Assembly: GCA_046155815.1 (NCBI GenBank)
Contig: JBJXFY010000401.1
Coordinates: forward strand, 1-24,328
Source: JBJXFY01 sp046155815
GTDB taxonomy: Bacteria > Verrucomicrobiota > Verrucomicrobiia > Limisphaerales > CAIMTB01
Length of the DNA: 24,328 nt
Direction: 5' to 3'
How positions within the stretch are numbered: position 1 is the stretch's first letter; each line of letters begins with the position of its first letter. Shown here piece after piece: positions 17,219-24,328 of the stretch. Made by a program: the position numbers and the translations under genes. The notes below the pieces were generated by a model. The model worked only from the letters and a program-made list of their open reading frames with translations, made no database searches and was not told the origin of the DNA.

Positions 17219-18714
17219 GCCGCCACCTCCTCCTGGCCGACGGCCGCCGCCATGATTTCGTGCTCCGTCCAGCCCGCCGCCGGTCGCACGGCCGTCAGCC
17301 GGCCACGGCACATCACGGCGATGGTGTCGCACACACCGAGCAGCTCGGGCAGATAGGAACTCACAAAAAGCACGCCCCGCCCCTCGGCCGCGAGCGCGCC
17401 GATGAGCTTGTAGATTTCCGCCTTGCTGCCCACGTCAATCCCGCGCGTCGGCTCGTCGAGCAGCAGGATGCGCGCGTCGTGGTGCAGCAGCCGCGCGAGC
17501 GCGACCTTCTGCTGGTTGCCGCCGCTGAGCTCGCCGACGGCCTGGTCCGGACCGCGCGTGCGCACGCCGAGCCGCTCGATCCACCGCCGCGCCGCCTCGC
17601 GCTGCCGCCGGCCCGACACGCAGCCCCAGCGGCTCACCGTGCCCGGCCGCGTGAGCACCAGGTTGTCCGCCACGCTGCGCTGCAGCAGCAGGCCCTCCGC
17701 CTTGCGGTCCTCGCTCACCATGCCGGCCCCGCGGGCCAGTGAATCGCGCGGCGAAGGCCGGCGGACTTCCGCGCCCAGCACCGCCACTGTGCCGGCCGCC
17801 AGCCGGTCCAGCCCGAAGGCGGCGCGCAGCGTCTCCGTGCGCCCCGCGCCGATCAGCCCGGCCACGCCCAGCACCTCGCCGGCACGCAGCTTCAGGCTCA
17901 CCCCGTGCGGGCGCGCCCGGCCGCTCACGCCCCGCAGCTCGTACACCGGCCCGCCGATCGTCCGCGGCGTCCGGGGATAAATCTCCGCCACCACGCGGCC
18001 GACCATGAGACGGACGAGCTGCGCGGTGTCCGCCGCGGCCATCGGCCCGGAGCCGACGCTCTCGCCATCGCGCAGCACCGTGAAGCGGGCGCAGAGCCGG
18101 CGGCATTCCTCGAGGAAATGGCTGATGTAGATCACCGCCACCCCCCGGCCGCTCAGGCGGCGGATCGCGGCGAAGAGCCGTTCCACGTCGCCCTGCGCGA
18201 GGCTGCTCGTCGGCTCGTCGAGGATCAGCACGCGCGGCTCGGAGACCAGGGCCCGCGCGATCTCGATGATCTGCTGCTCGCCGATGGAGCGGCTGCCCGC
18301 CGGCGCCCCGAGCGGGATGGTGTCATGCTGCAGCTCGCGCAGCGCCGCGTGCGCCAGCGTCCGACGCCGCGCGCGGTCCAGCCAGCCAAAACGGTGCGGC
18401 TCCTGCCCGAGCAGGATGTTCTCCTCGACGCTCAGGTGGGGCGCGAGCGTGAGCTCCTGATAGATCATCACCACGCCCGCGCGCCGGGCGGCGAGCGGGT
18501 CACGCGGCTCGTAGGCCGTGCCGTCCAGCTCGATGCGTCCCGCGTCGGGCCGGTGCGCGCCGCTGAGGATCTTCATCAGCGTGCTCTTGCCCGCGCCGTT
18601 TTCGCCAATGAGCGCGTGGACCTCGCCCGCCGCCACGGAGAACGACACGCCCCGCAGCGCGCGCGTCGCGCCGAAGGATTTCTCGAGGCCGTGCAGGGCG
18701 AGGCGGAGGGTCAT
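17215..18714 (-). CDS. ABC sugar transporter ATP-binding protein, RbsA-like (double ATPase)
   Basis: A 499-residue tandem nucleotide-binding protein. First half: Walker A GENGAGKST (37-45), signature SIGEQQIIEIARAL, Walker B LILDEPTSSL. Second half: degenerate P-loop GLIGAGRTE, signature LSGGNQQKVALARLL, Walker B LLLDEPTRGIDVGSK. This unequal arrangement is that of RbsA/XylG/MglA. Together with the permease it would power uptake of a monosaccharide. The usual third part, a secreted sugar-binding protein, is not present in the window: upstream lies only repeat sequence and then the cytochrome gene. ATG 18714. Confidence 0.94.
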   Translation of the reverse strand: MTLRLALHGLEKSFGATRALRGVSFSVAAGEVHALIGENGAGKSTLMKILSGAHRPDAGRIELDGTAYEPRDPLAARRAGVVMIYQELTLAPHLSVEENILLGQEPHRFGWLDRARRRTLAHAALRELQHDTIPLGAPAGSRSIGEQQIIEIARALVSEPRVLILDEPTSSLAQGDVERLFAAIRRLSGRGVAVIYISHFLEECRRLCARFTVLRDGESVGSGPMAAADTAQLVRLMVGRVVAEIYPRTPRTIGGPVYELRGVSGRARPHGVSLKLRAGEVLGVAGLIGAGRTETLRAAFGLDRLAAGTVAVLGAEVRRPSPRDSLARGAGMVSEDRKAEGLLLQRSVADNLVLTRPGTVSRWGCVSGRRQREAARRWIERLGVRTRGPDQAVGELSGGNQQKVALARLLHHDARILLLDEPTRGIDVGSKAEIYKLIGALAAEGRGVLFVSSYLPELLGVCDTIAVMCRGRLTAVRPAAGWTEHEIMAAAVGQEEVAA

Positions 18715-18739
18715 GGCCGGAGCGCGGAGGCCGCGTGGC

Positions 18740-18868
18740 GCAGGTTTTCAGTCTGCCATGTCGCCGGCTTGCTGCCGGCCGGCGCGACCAACAGAACGAA
18801 CGCCGGAGGCGTGGGCGGCGTCCGCAGGTTGCAAACCTGCCAAACAGCAGGCTGCAAGCCTGTTCTAC
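18740..18868. repeat. Tandem pair of GCAGGTTGCAAACCTGC-type palindromic repeats
   Basis: Two related units of about 40 bases lie in the gap upstream of the RbsA-like gene. The right unit (18824-18868) holds two adjacent hairpins: GCAGGTT-GCA-AACCTGC (18824-18840) and CAGGCT-GCA-AGCCTG (18848-18862), then TTCTAC. The left unit (18740-18779) keeps the order GCAGGTTTTCAG..CTGCC..GCCGGCTTGCTGCCGGC but with a degenerate first hairpin. I recall this sequence type from verrucomicrobial intergenic regions. Confidence 0.75.
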
Positions 18869-18909
18869 GCGCGGTCGGGCTGATTGAGGCGGTGAACTCC
18901 ACGGCGTCC

Positions 18910-21699
18910 TCACCACTCAAAGTCCATCCCTATCTCTGCCGCGCCGTCGCGGAAGCGCAGCGGCACGCGCAGTTCCTTCTCCCCGCCCGCTTCCACGACC
19001 TGCGCGCGGGAGCCTTCCCCGAGGCGCACGGTCAGCCTGTCGTTCACCAGGAACGTCGTGCTGTCGCGTCCCACGATCTGCGGTGCGCGCGCCACGCGGA
19101 GCCACACGTCGCCCGGCGCGTTGTCGCCGCGCACGGTCACCGTGCGCCGCAGCGACGCGTCCAGCTCCGTCGTCCGGGGCACGACGTGGTCCTCGACCGC
19201 CAGCCCCGCGAACTCGTACCGGAACACCGGCCGGCGCTCCGCATCGAAGGCGTACCCGCGCATCCGGTAGCCCGCGTCCGCGCCGGCTGCGGCCGGCCAG
19301 ACATCCTGCGGCTGCGCGAGGCGCGCGAGCGGGGGGCCTTCGGGGAACTTGATCACGTCCACGCCCAGCGGCCCCTGGAAGCCCTCGCCGCGGCCGGTGC
19401 GGTGCTTCGCCGCGTCCACGAAGCCGCCGTGCCAGGCGAGCGCGAGCCGCATCTGGTCCGCGTCCCACGCGAGGTTCACCTTTTCCGGGTAGCCGACGCC
19501 GATGGCCCGCGTGCCGGCGCCTTCGAGGAAGTGGCGGTAGATCGCCGGCCCGTTTGTCGGCGCAATCTCCATCTGGCCGACGACCAGCCCGTCCGGCAGC
19601 TCGGCCTCCGCCCCGCGCGAGAGGAAGTGCCACAGCGCCGCGATCTGCCGCGCGGTGTCGCCGTCCAGCACGTCCGTGTTCACCGCGCGTCCCTCCGGCC
19701 AGAAGGCCGGCATGCGCGTGCCCGGCCGGAGCGACGCAGGGTCGCGCAGGTACGCGTCGAACCATTCCCAGCGCAGCCGGCCGGCCATCCGGGTCATGTC
19801 CAGCGCCGGGATGCCGAGCGAGGGAAACTTCCCGAAAGTGTGGCACGACACGCAGGCCAGCCCGCCGGTGCCGGCCAGCTTGCGGCCGTGCTTGGCGAGC
19901 GTGGCATCGAAGGCCGGCGCCATGCCCGTGCCGCCGCCGTCCGCCGAGGCGAAGAGCGCCGGCAGGTGCCCGACGTTGGCCGCGCCGAACTGCGGCATCC
20001 GCACGGCCATGTACGGGCGCGCGGCGGCGGCGTTGGTCAGGATGGCGCCGAGCGCCGCGGTCCGGAGCTTGAAGCCGGTGCGGGTCAGCGCGGGCGGCAG
20101 TCGCCCCTCGTCGCCCAGGTCCGCCTCCCCGGCCGTGGTGAAGTAGGCGGCGCGCAGGTCGCCGGGGCCGCCGACGCCGTCGCGCGCGTGGCAGGCGTAG
20201 CAGCTCAGCCGCGCGAGCGTGTGGTGGACGGACTGCGCCGGCGTCAGCGGTGTCTCCAGCTTCTCCGCCGCCGCGACCGTCTCGCGCAGCGCGGTCCGTT
20301 CCACCGCCGTCAGGAAGAAACGCGGACGACCGGCCGGCGGTTCGTCGGCGAGGCAGCCCGCGGCGGGATTCGCGCGGAGCGCCGCCAGGGCCGGGACCGG
20401 CGGGGCGGTGGGCGCGCCGGCCAGATCGTCCACCGCGTGGCACGACGCGCAGCCGAGCGAGCCGAAGAGCGCCCGCCCGCGCGCCGCCTGCGCCGCATCC
20501 ACCGTGAAGGAAGTCTCGCCGAGGGGCCGCATCGGCCTGGCGGCGCGGCTCAGGCGCGACGCGGGAATCACCTCCCGGCCGAAACCCGGGCCGGACCAGG
20601 ACACGGCCAGTTCCTCGCCGCCGGCATTCTCGAACCACGTCACCCGCAGCGGGTGCCGGCCGGCCTTCAGCGTGACCTTCCCGGACTTCTCCACCGCGCC
20701 GTGCTCGCCCGCGTTGTCCACGACCAGCCGGCCGTCGAGGTAGAGCTGCGAGCCGTCATCGGAGACCGTCCAGAACGTGTACTCGCCGTCGGCGGGCGCC
20801 TCGAGGTGGCCGGTGAAGCGGAGGGCGACGTGGTCCGCGCGCCGGATGTAGGCGGCGCTCAGGTTCGTGGCCACGCCGCGGGCGGCGGCGGTCAGCGTCT
20901 CGAAGTCCGGCATCCGGCCCTCCGTGCGCGTCTCGAAGTACTCGACGCGCAGCCCCGGTACGAAGGCCTCCCCGCCGCCGGCCGCCGCCTGGTCGCGCAG
21001 CAGGTACGCGGCCAGCGCCGCCGCCTCGCGCTCGCCGAGCGGCACCGCGGGCATCCGGCCCGAAGGCCGTGACTTCAACGGGTCGCGCAGGAACGCGGCC
21101 AGCGCGGCGACGGTGGTCTTCCTTGCGAGCACGCTGGTACGGATCGAATCCAGCCGCAGCGCGTCGAACTCCGCGGGACCGAGCCTGGCGCCGTGCGGGA
21201 AAACCTCGTCCGGCGACGCCTCCGGCGCATGGCACGCCACGCAGCCGACCGTGTGGAACAGCCGCCGTCCCTCCGCGATGTCCGCCGGATCAGCCTCGGC
21301 CGGCGTGTCCGCCACGGCCGACGGGAGCGAGACGAGGTAGTGCGTGAGCGCCTCGACCGCGTCCGCCTTGGCTGCGGCGGGCAGGCCGTGGAGCACGTCC
21401 GGCATGGCTCGGGCGGCGCCGACCTGCGCCGGGTTGGCGAGGTACTCGCGGAGGAACTGCGGCGTGAGCCGGAGCGCCTCCCCACCAAAGCGCGGGCCCA
21501 CCTTGGCCGACAGCCGCGCCGCCGCCGCGGGCGTGGGCGCGTGGCACGCCACGCAGTTCAGTTCGCCCAGCAGGACCTCGCCCGCCGGCACGCCGTGCGC
21601 CGGGCGGCCGAGCAGGCCGATGGGCGCGGTGTCGGCCGCCCGGCTGGGCATGAGGGCGGACAGCAGGACGGCCAAGCAGGCGGAGATGCGGAGTGACAC
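18910..21699 (-). CDS. Secreted pentahaem c-type cytochrome with inserted PA14 domain
   Basis: A 929-residue exported protein. An N-terminal signal peptide (SLRISACLAVLLSALMPSRA) is followed by five CXXCH haem-attachment sites at residues 49-53, 153-157, 417-421, 500-504 and 616-620. Candidate methionine axial ligands stand in AMPDV (99), GRMPAV (216), RMPQF (568) and TRMPAFW (663). Between haem 2 and haem 3 lies a PA14 domain (about 249-375: LRVEYFETRTEGRMPDFETL, DGEYTFWTVSDDGSQLYLDG, AGRHPLRVTWFENAGGEELAVSW), normally a carbohydrate- or surface-binding module. After the last haem domain, about 230 C-terminal residues are beta-rich and unidentified. GTG 21699 is chosen for its signal peptide; the frame remains open far upstream through repeat sequence. 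Redox partner and substrate are unknown. Confidence 0.9.
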   Translation of the reverse strand: MSLRISACLAVLLSALMPSRAADTAPIGLLGRPAHGVPAGEVLLGELNCVACHAPTPAAAARLSAKVGPRFGGEALRLTPQFLREYLANPAQVGAARAMPDVLHGLPAAAKADAVEALTHYLVSLPSAVADTPAEADPADIAEGRRLFHTVGCVACHAPEASPDEVFPHGARLGPAEFDALRLDSIRTSVLARKTTVAALAAFLRDPLKSRPSGRMPAVPLGEREAAALAAYLLRDQAAAGGGEAFVPGLRVEYFETRTEGRMPDFETLTAAARGVATNLSAAYIRRADHVALRFTGHLEAPADGEYTFWTVSDDGSQLYLDGRLVVDNAGEHGAVEKSGKVTLKAGRHPLRVTWFENAGGEELAVSWSGPGFGREVIPASRLSRAARPMRPLGETSFTVDAAQAARGRALFGSLGCASCHAVDDLAGAPTAPPVPALAALRANPAAGCLADEPPAGRPRFFLTAVERTALRETVAAAEKLETPLTPAQSVHHTLARLSCYACHARDGVGGPGDLRAAYFTTAGEADLGDEGRLPPALTRTGFKLRTAALGAILTNAAAARPYMAVRMPQFGAANVGHLPALFASADGGGTGMAPAFDATLAKHGRKLAGTGGLACVSCHTFGKFPSLGIPALDMTRMAGRLRWEWFDAYLRDPASLRPGTRMPAFWPEGRAVNTDVLDGDTARQIAALWHFLSRGAEAELPDGLVVGQMEIAPTNGPAIYRHFLEGAGTRAIGVGYPEKVNLAWDADQMRLALAWHGGFVDAAKHRTGRGEGFQGPLGVDVIKFPEGPPLARLAQPQDVWPAAAGADAGYRMRGYAFDAERRPVFRYEFAGLAVEDHVVPRTTELDASLRRTVTVRGDNAPGDVWLRVARAPQIVGRDSTTFLVNDRLTVRLGEGSRAQVVEAGGEKELRVPLRFRDGAAEIGMDFEW

Positions 21700-21751
21700 G
21701 GGGTTTTCGGCAGTATCACCCGCCGGCCGCGCGGCAAACAAGTCCGGGGAG

Positions 21752-21880
21752 AAATTCCAAGTTCCGAGTTCCAAACAAGCGCCAACGGCCAAGTTCCAAA
21801 CCTCGGACAGCGGCGTGGCCGCCAGCTGGCCTTTGGTTCTTGGAGCTTGTTTGGAGCTTTGAAGGTGGAGCTTGGAATTT
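21752..21880. repeat. 129-base imperfect palindrome of the TTCCAAG dispersed family
   Basis: Outer arms AAATTCCAAG (21752-21761) and CTTGGAATTT (21871-21880) are exact complements; an inner pair TCCAAACAAGC (21770-21780) and GCTTGTTTGGA (21845-21855) is also exact, and weaker pairing continues inward around GGCCAAGTTCCAAA / TTTGGTTCTTGGA. The element fills the gap between the membrane protein gene and the cytochrome gene and has lower GC than either. It resembles the arm-like sequence at 256-284. Confidence 0.85.
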
Positions 21881-21884
21881 CCGA

Positions 21885-22790
21885 TCACTCCACGCGGCCC
21901 AGCACCTCGAGCGTGAAGCGACCGTCCTCCGGCCGCCAGCAGAGCTGCAGCGCCGCCTTCCTGTCGGGGCCGACGCGGCCGAGCCAGCGCAGCGCGTTCG
22001 TGCCGAAGTCGCGCGCGAACCGCGGCTCCGCCAGCGCCCACTGGCGGCATTGCGGCAGCATCTTCGGCCACGTCTCGGGACGGTCGTGGAGGGGCTTCAT
22101 TTCCAGCTTGGCGGCGAAGCTTTCGACCGCCCCGCGCTCCGCCCGGCCGGACGCCACGGCCGTCGCGCCACGGAACTGGGGATGCACCAGCCCTTCGGCC
22201 TCGACCGGCCCGGTGGTCACGAGCGCGGCCAGGTCGTCGCCCACGGCGGGCAACGCGGCGAGCTGCGGGTAGCTGCCGTGGATGCGCGAGAAGCGCTTGA
22301 GCCACAGCCCGCCCGCGGCGAAGGCCGCCACCGCCGCGCCCACGGCCAGCAGGCGGAGGCGCGGCCACGGCGGCAGGCCGCGCTCGCGCCGCAACCGGAC
22401 ATGCGCCCATACCAGCAGCGCGAGAAACGGCAGGTTCAGCAGCCAGAGCCAGTACGGCTTCAGCGGCCCCGGAGGCAGCACGCGGTCAATCAGCGGAAAC
22501 ACCCCCGCGCCGCGGGCGAGGTCCGCCTGCCCGAGATACAGCGAGGCCAGCACCGCGACGTACACGCACCAGAAGCCGAACCAGCGTCCGAGGATCAGCC
22601 CGGTGCCGCCGGCCAGCAGGAGGAGGACCACCGGGGCGAGGTACAGCAGCAGGTTGGTGCCCGCCGCGGGCGCGATCGCGCCCAGCCGCAGGAAGGTCCA
22701 CAGCAGGGGCAGCTTGAGGATCGCCGCGGCCACGACCAGCCAGCCAAGCCAGTTCGCGGCGGTCGCGGCGGCGCTGCGGGATTCGTTCAT
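21885..22790 (-). CDS. Polytopic membrane protein with C-terminal soluble domain, unknown function
   Basis: A 301-residue protein. The first about 165 residues contain five hydrophobic segments (about 13-37, 45-63, 66-90, 112-130, 145-162), including NWLGWLVVAAAILKLPLLW and LLLYLAPVVLLLLAGGTGLILGRWFGFWCVYVAVLASLYLGQ. The remaining about 135 residues (after WLKRFSRIHGSYPQLAALPAVGDDLAALVTTGPVEAEGL) look soluble, with three cysteine- or tryptophan-containing stretches near the end (QCRQWALAEP, QLCWRPEDGRFTLEVLGRVE). No family recognised. ATG 22790 is chosen over an upstream ATG at 22850 because the upstream extension has no family-like character. Its stop lies just beside the palindrome. Confidence 0.7.
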   Translation of the reverse strand: MNESRSAAATAANWLGWLVVAAAILKLPLLWTFLRLGAIAPAAGTNLLLYLAPVVLLLLAGGTGLILGRWFGFWCVYVAVLASLYLGQADLARGAGVFPLIDRVLPPGPLKPYWLWLLNLPFLALLVWAHVRLRRERGLPPWPRLRLLAVGAAVAAFAAGGLWLKRFSRIHGSYPQLAALPAVGDDLAALVTTGPVEAEGLVHPQFRGATAVASGRAERGAVESFAAKLEMKPLHDRPETWPKMLPQCRQWALAEPRFARDFGTNALRWLGRVGPDRKAALQLCWRPEDGRFTLEVLGRVE

Positions 22791-22867
22791 CGCGGGAGAA
22801 AAGCTTTCCGGGCACAGGGTGCCAGTGCGGTTGGTCAGCAGGGTCTGCAAGGGCCTATTCGGCTAGC

Positions 22868-24196
22868 TCATCGGTCCAGGTCGCAGGGGAGGATTCTCGT
22901 GCAGGTCGCTGAGGTCTGCACGCGCGCCGCCTGATCCGCCTCGCTCCGGACCAAGGCCATGATCTCCCCTGCTATGGGAGCGTATCCCGGACGGTCTGAT
23001 TGCCAGTAGCGGACATGGTCGGCGTAATTGCCCTTACCACCTGTCAGATGCACATCTTTGATTCCCGACCCAAACACATCGCGGAGCGGACCGGCAATGG
23101 GATCGCCTGGAAAACAAATATTGGTCCACCGGACGACGGCAAAGAGCGCTGCGTGATGTAGAAAGAGCGTCCCATCCTCATACCATCCGCAGATCCCTGA
23201 ACCGCCGTCATTCTGTGGAGGGGAAGTCGGAAACTCCCGCTGGAGTTTGAGTTCATCAAACTCATCTCGGCTCCGCGAAAAGAGCATGGGTGCGTGTGCC
23301 AGCGGGCTTCCCAGCGTGATAAGGTCGCTGATTCGCCAGGGTTGGTCTGAGTTGCCGGCAATCAGTTCATTGAACAGCCGATGTTGAATTGCAAGAAACC
23401 GCGGCAGGCCAACCCGTGGCGGATTATGCAGCAGGCGAAGCCCGATGGTGTTGGATTCCGTTGCCGGCATACCTGCATGGGGTTTCTGCCCGGCCCACAG
23501 GAACTTGAGCGCATCATAGGCAATCACGCTGCCAAGGCTGTGCCCGACGATGATGACCCGGGAATACGATTGGTTCAAAGCTTCAAGGATCTCCATGCAT
23601 TCCCTCCGAATGACCTGTCGTGCGGCAATGTTGGCAGGGGCATTGTCGAGGTAACGGGCGGCATCGCCGACGACTTCCACAAACTTGGTCTGCAACAGCA
23701 GCCACAGGCCTGACAGGGCCAAGGGAATTGGCGAGAGGGCAATCCATGCCCAAGCCTTGGAAGCCCACCCGCCCGAGTTGACCCAGTACATTCCCGCCGC
23801 AGTGACGGCCGCGAGCAGGAAAGCGGTCGCCGCAGCAGCACCCTTGGCCCATGTGTAGGTGTTGTTGCTCAGGTGACTGGACATCGCCTCCAAGTCCCTG
23901 TCGGGCGTGCGAAAGAGACGGACAAGCCACCGCAGGATGTGAACGACCGAGGTTCCCTGGATGTGGTGCGCCCAATAATACTCATGGCAATCCACCCGCG
24001 GGCCGGAATCTGGGGCTTCCACCTGGATCTTGCGAACCTCCAGGCTCGCCGCCAGCCGGTCGGGCCTGCTCCTGCACGTCCAATCAGCCGGGAACACGGC
24101 CTTGATGAAATCACGGAGCGTTTCCATTGGCCGCTGCTCGCCAATGCCGTGGATCAACACCAGCGCAATGCGTGGTTGGGCCGGCTTCGTTTCCAT
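22868..24196 (-). CDS. Membrane-associated alpha/beta hydrolase (lipase-like)
   Basis: A 442-residue protein. ALVLIHGIGEQRPMETLRDF (11-30) gives the HG oxyanion region, and RVIIVGHSLGSVIAYDAL (213-230) the nucleophile elbow with Ser220. A candidate acid is in the region FPGDPIAGPL and a candidate histidine in GNYADHVRYWQ near the C-terminus. Two membrane helices (about 117-137 and 147-168) are inserted between the oxyanion strand and the nucleophile elbow, which is unusual. Relatives with HGIGEQRP are uncharacterised lipase- or effector-like hydrolases in many bacteria; substrate unknown. GC content is lower than in the neighbours (32 of 60 bases G or C in line 23101), suggesting later acquisition. 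Confidence 0.8.
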   Translation of the reverse strand: METKPAQPRIALVLIHGIGEQRPMETLRDFIKAVFPADWTCRSRPDRLAASLEVRKIQVEAPDSGPRVDCHEYYWAHHIQGTSVVHILRWLVRLFRTPDRDLEAMSSHLSNNTYTWAKGAAAATAFLLAAVTAAGMYWVNSGGWASKAWAWIALSPIPLALSGLWLLLQTKFVEVVGDAARYLDNAPANIAARQVIRRECMEILEALNQSYSRVIIVGHSLGSVIAYDALKFLWAGQKPHAGMPATESNTIGLRLLHNPPRVGLPRFLAIQHRLFNELIAGNSDQPWRISDLITLGSPLAHAPMLFSRSRDEFDELKLQREFPTSPPQNDGGSGICGWYEDGTLFLHHAALFAVVRWTNICFPGDPIAGPLRDVFGSGIKDVHLTGGKGNYADHVRYWQSDRPGYAPIAGEIMALVRSEADQAARVQTSATCTRILPCDLDR

Positions 24197-24229
24197 TTCG
24201 CAGCCCGTGGCGGGGGCGCGGGCGGCAAC

Positions 24230-24328
24230 TCACTCCCTCCACCCATGGTTCTCCCGCACCTGGATCATCGCCGCGAGGATGTTGTTCCACGTCTCGGGCT
24301 GCATCATCAGATCGTTGGGGAACATGCA
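24230..24328 (-). CDS. C-terminal end of an unidentified protein (gene runs off the window)
   Basis: The last 32 codons and a TGA stop (24232-24230) of a minus-strand gene whose start is outside. The peptide contains [20 protein letters not shown] and ends VRENHGWRE. It is high in GC like typical genes here, in contrast to the hydrolase that starts 33 bases downstream. I do not recognise the family. Confidence 0.55.
   Translation of the reverse strand, partial: CMFPNDLMMQPETWNNILAAMIQVRENHGWRE

Noticed and set aside
16076..17356. A 426-codon histidine-, aspartate- and arginine-rich plus-strand frame
   Set aside because: It is the antisense of the RbsC-like permease; its repetitive composition arises from GC-rich hydrophobic codons on the other strand and from the palindrome.
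18711..18920. A 69-codon minus-strand frame between the ATPase and cytochrome genes
   Set aside because: Its translation (for example QVCNLR, LRHAASALRP) is entirely from the tandem palindromic repeats; no sign of a real protein.
17905..21072. A 1055-codon open frame on the plus strand
   Set aside because: It is antisense to the RbsA-like gene and the cytochrome, with arginine/alanine/histidine-rich composition and no recognisable domain. Long shadow frames are expected at this GC content.
21700..22410. Upstream extension of the cytochrome frame to 22410
   Set aside because: It translates the palindrome and the antisense-like overlap with the membrane protein gene. A good signal peptide starts at GTG 21699.

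Overview
The window is a high-GC bacterial chromosome segment, most likely from Verrucomicrobiota (PVC superphylum). I base this on three things: the housekeeping gene types, a large PA14/multihaem c-type cytochrome of the kind common in Verrucomicrobia and Planctomycetes, and several families of short palindromic intergenic repeats I associate with verrucomicrobial genomes. The phylum call is inference; no rRNA or tRNA gene is present to confirm it. There is no CRISPR array, integrase or transposase gene.

Layout. At the left edge is the start of a nucleotide-sugar dehydrogenase (minus strand, leaving the window). Divergent from it is a tight cofactor operon, nadC-birA-coaX (351-2940), whose genes overlap by 4 bases. 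It meets a lone PTS EIIA-Ntr gene head-on. Next are a nitroreductase and a TVP38/TMEM64 membrane protein that is cut off in mid-domain where it runs into a convergent acyltransferase. That acyltransferase lies directly behind pyrB on the minus strand. A small conserved protein (6652-6882) is divergent from an isopropylmalate-dehydrogenase-family gene (7049-8152), which is followed by a GT4 glycosyltransferase and a secreted esterase-like hydrolase.

The middle holds a small two-helix membrane protein in a lower-GC patch, then the rpsO-pnp pair (minus) with a clear intrinsic terminator after pnp. Two membrane proteins of unknown function follow on the plus strand. An MqnA/MqnD-family enzyme, an RbsC-like permease and an RbsA-like double ATPase follow on the minus strand. 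No sugar-binding protein gene accompanies the transporter.

The right part (18910-24328, all minus) carries a 929-residue cytochrome with five CXXCH sites and an inserted PA14 domain, a polytopic membrane protein, a lower-GC alpha/beta hydrolase with two membrane helices, and the last 32 codons of an unidentified gene.

The most unusual feature of the window is in the gaps between genes. At least four unrelated-looking families of short dispersed or palindromic elements occupy the spacers (256-284 with 21752-21880; 3614-3670 with 16156-16212; 10348-10378; 18740-18868), while the coding sequences are otherwise compact. They look like resident non-autonomous repeats of the REP type. The clearest candidate new protein architecture is the PA14-cytochrome.
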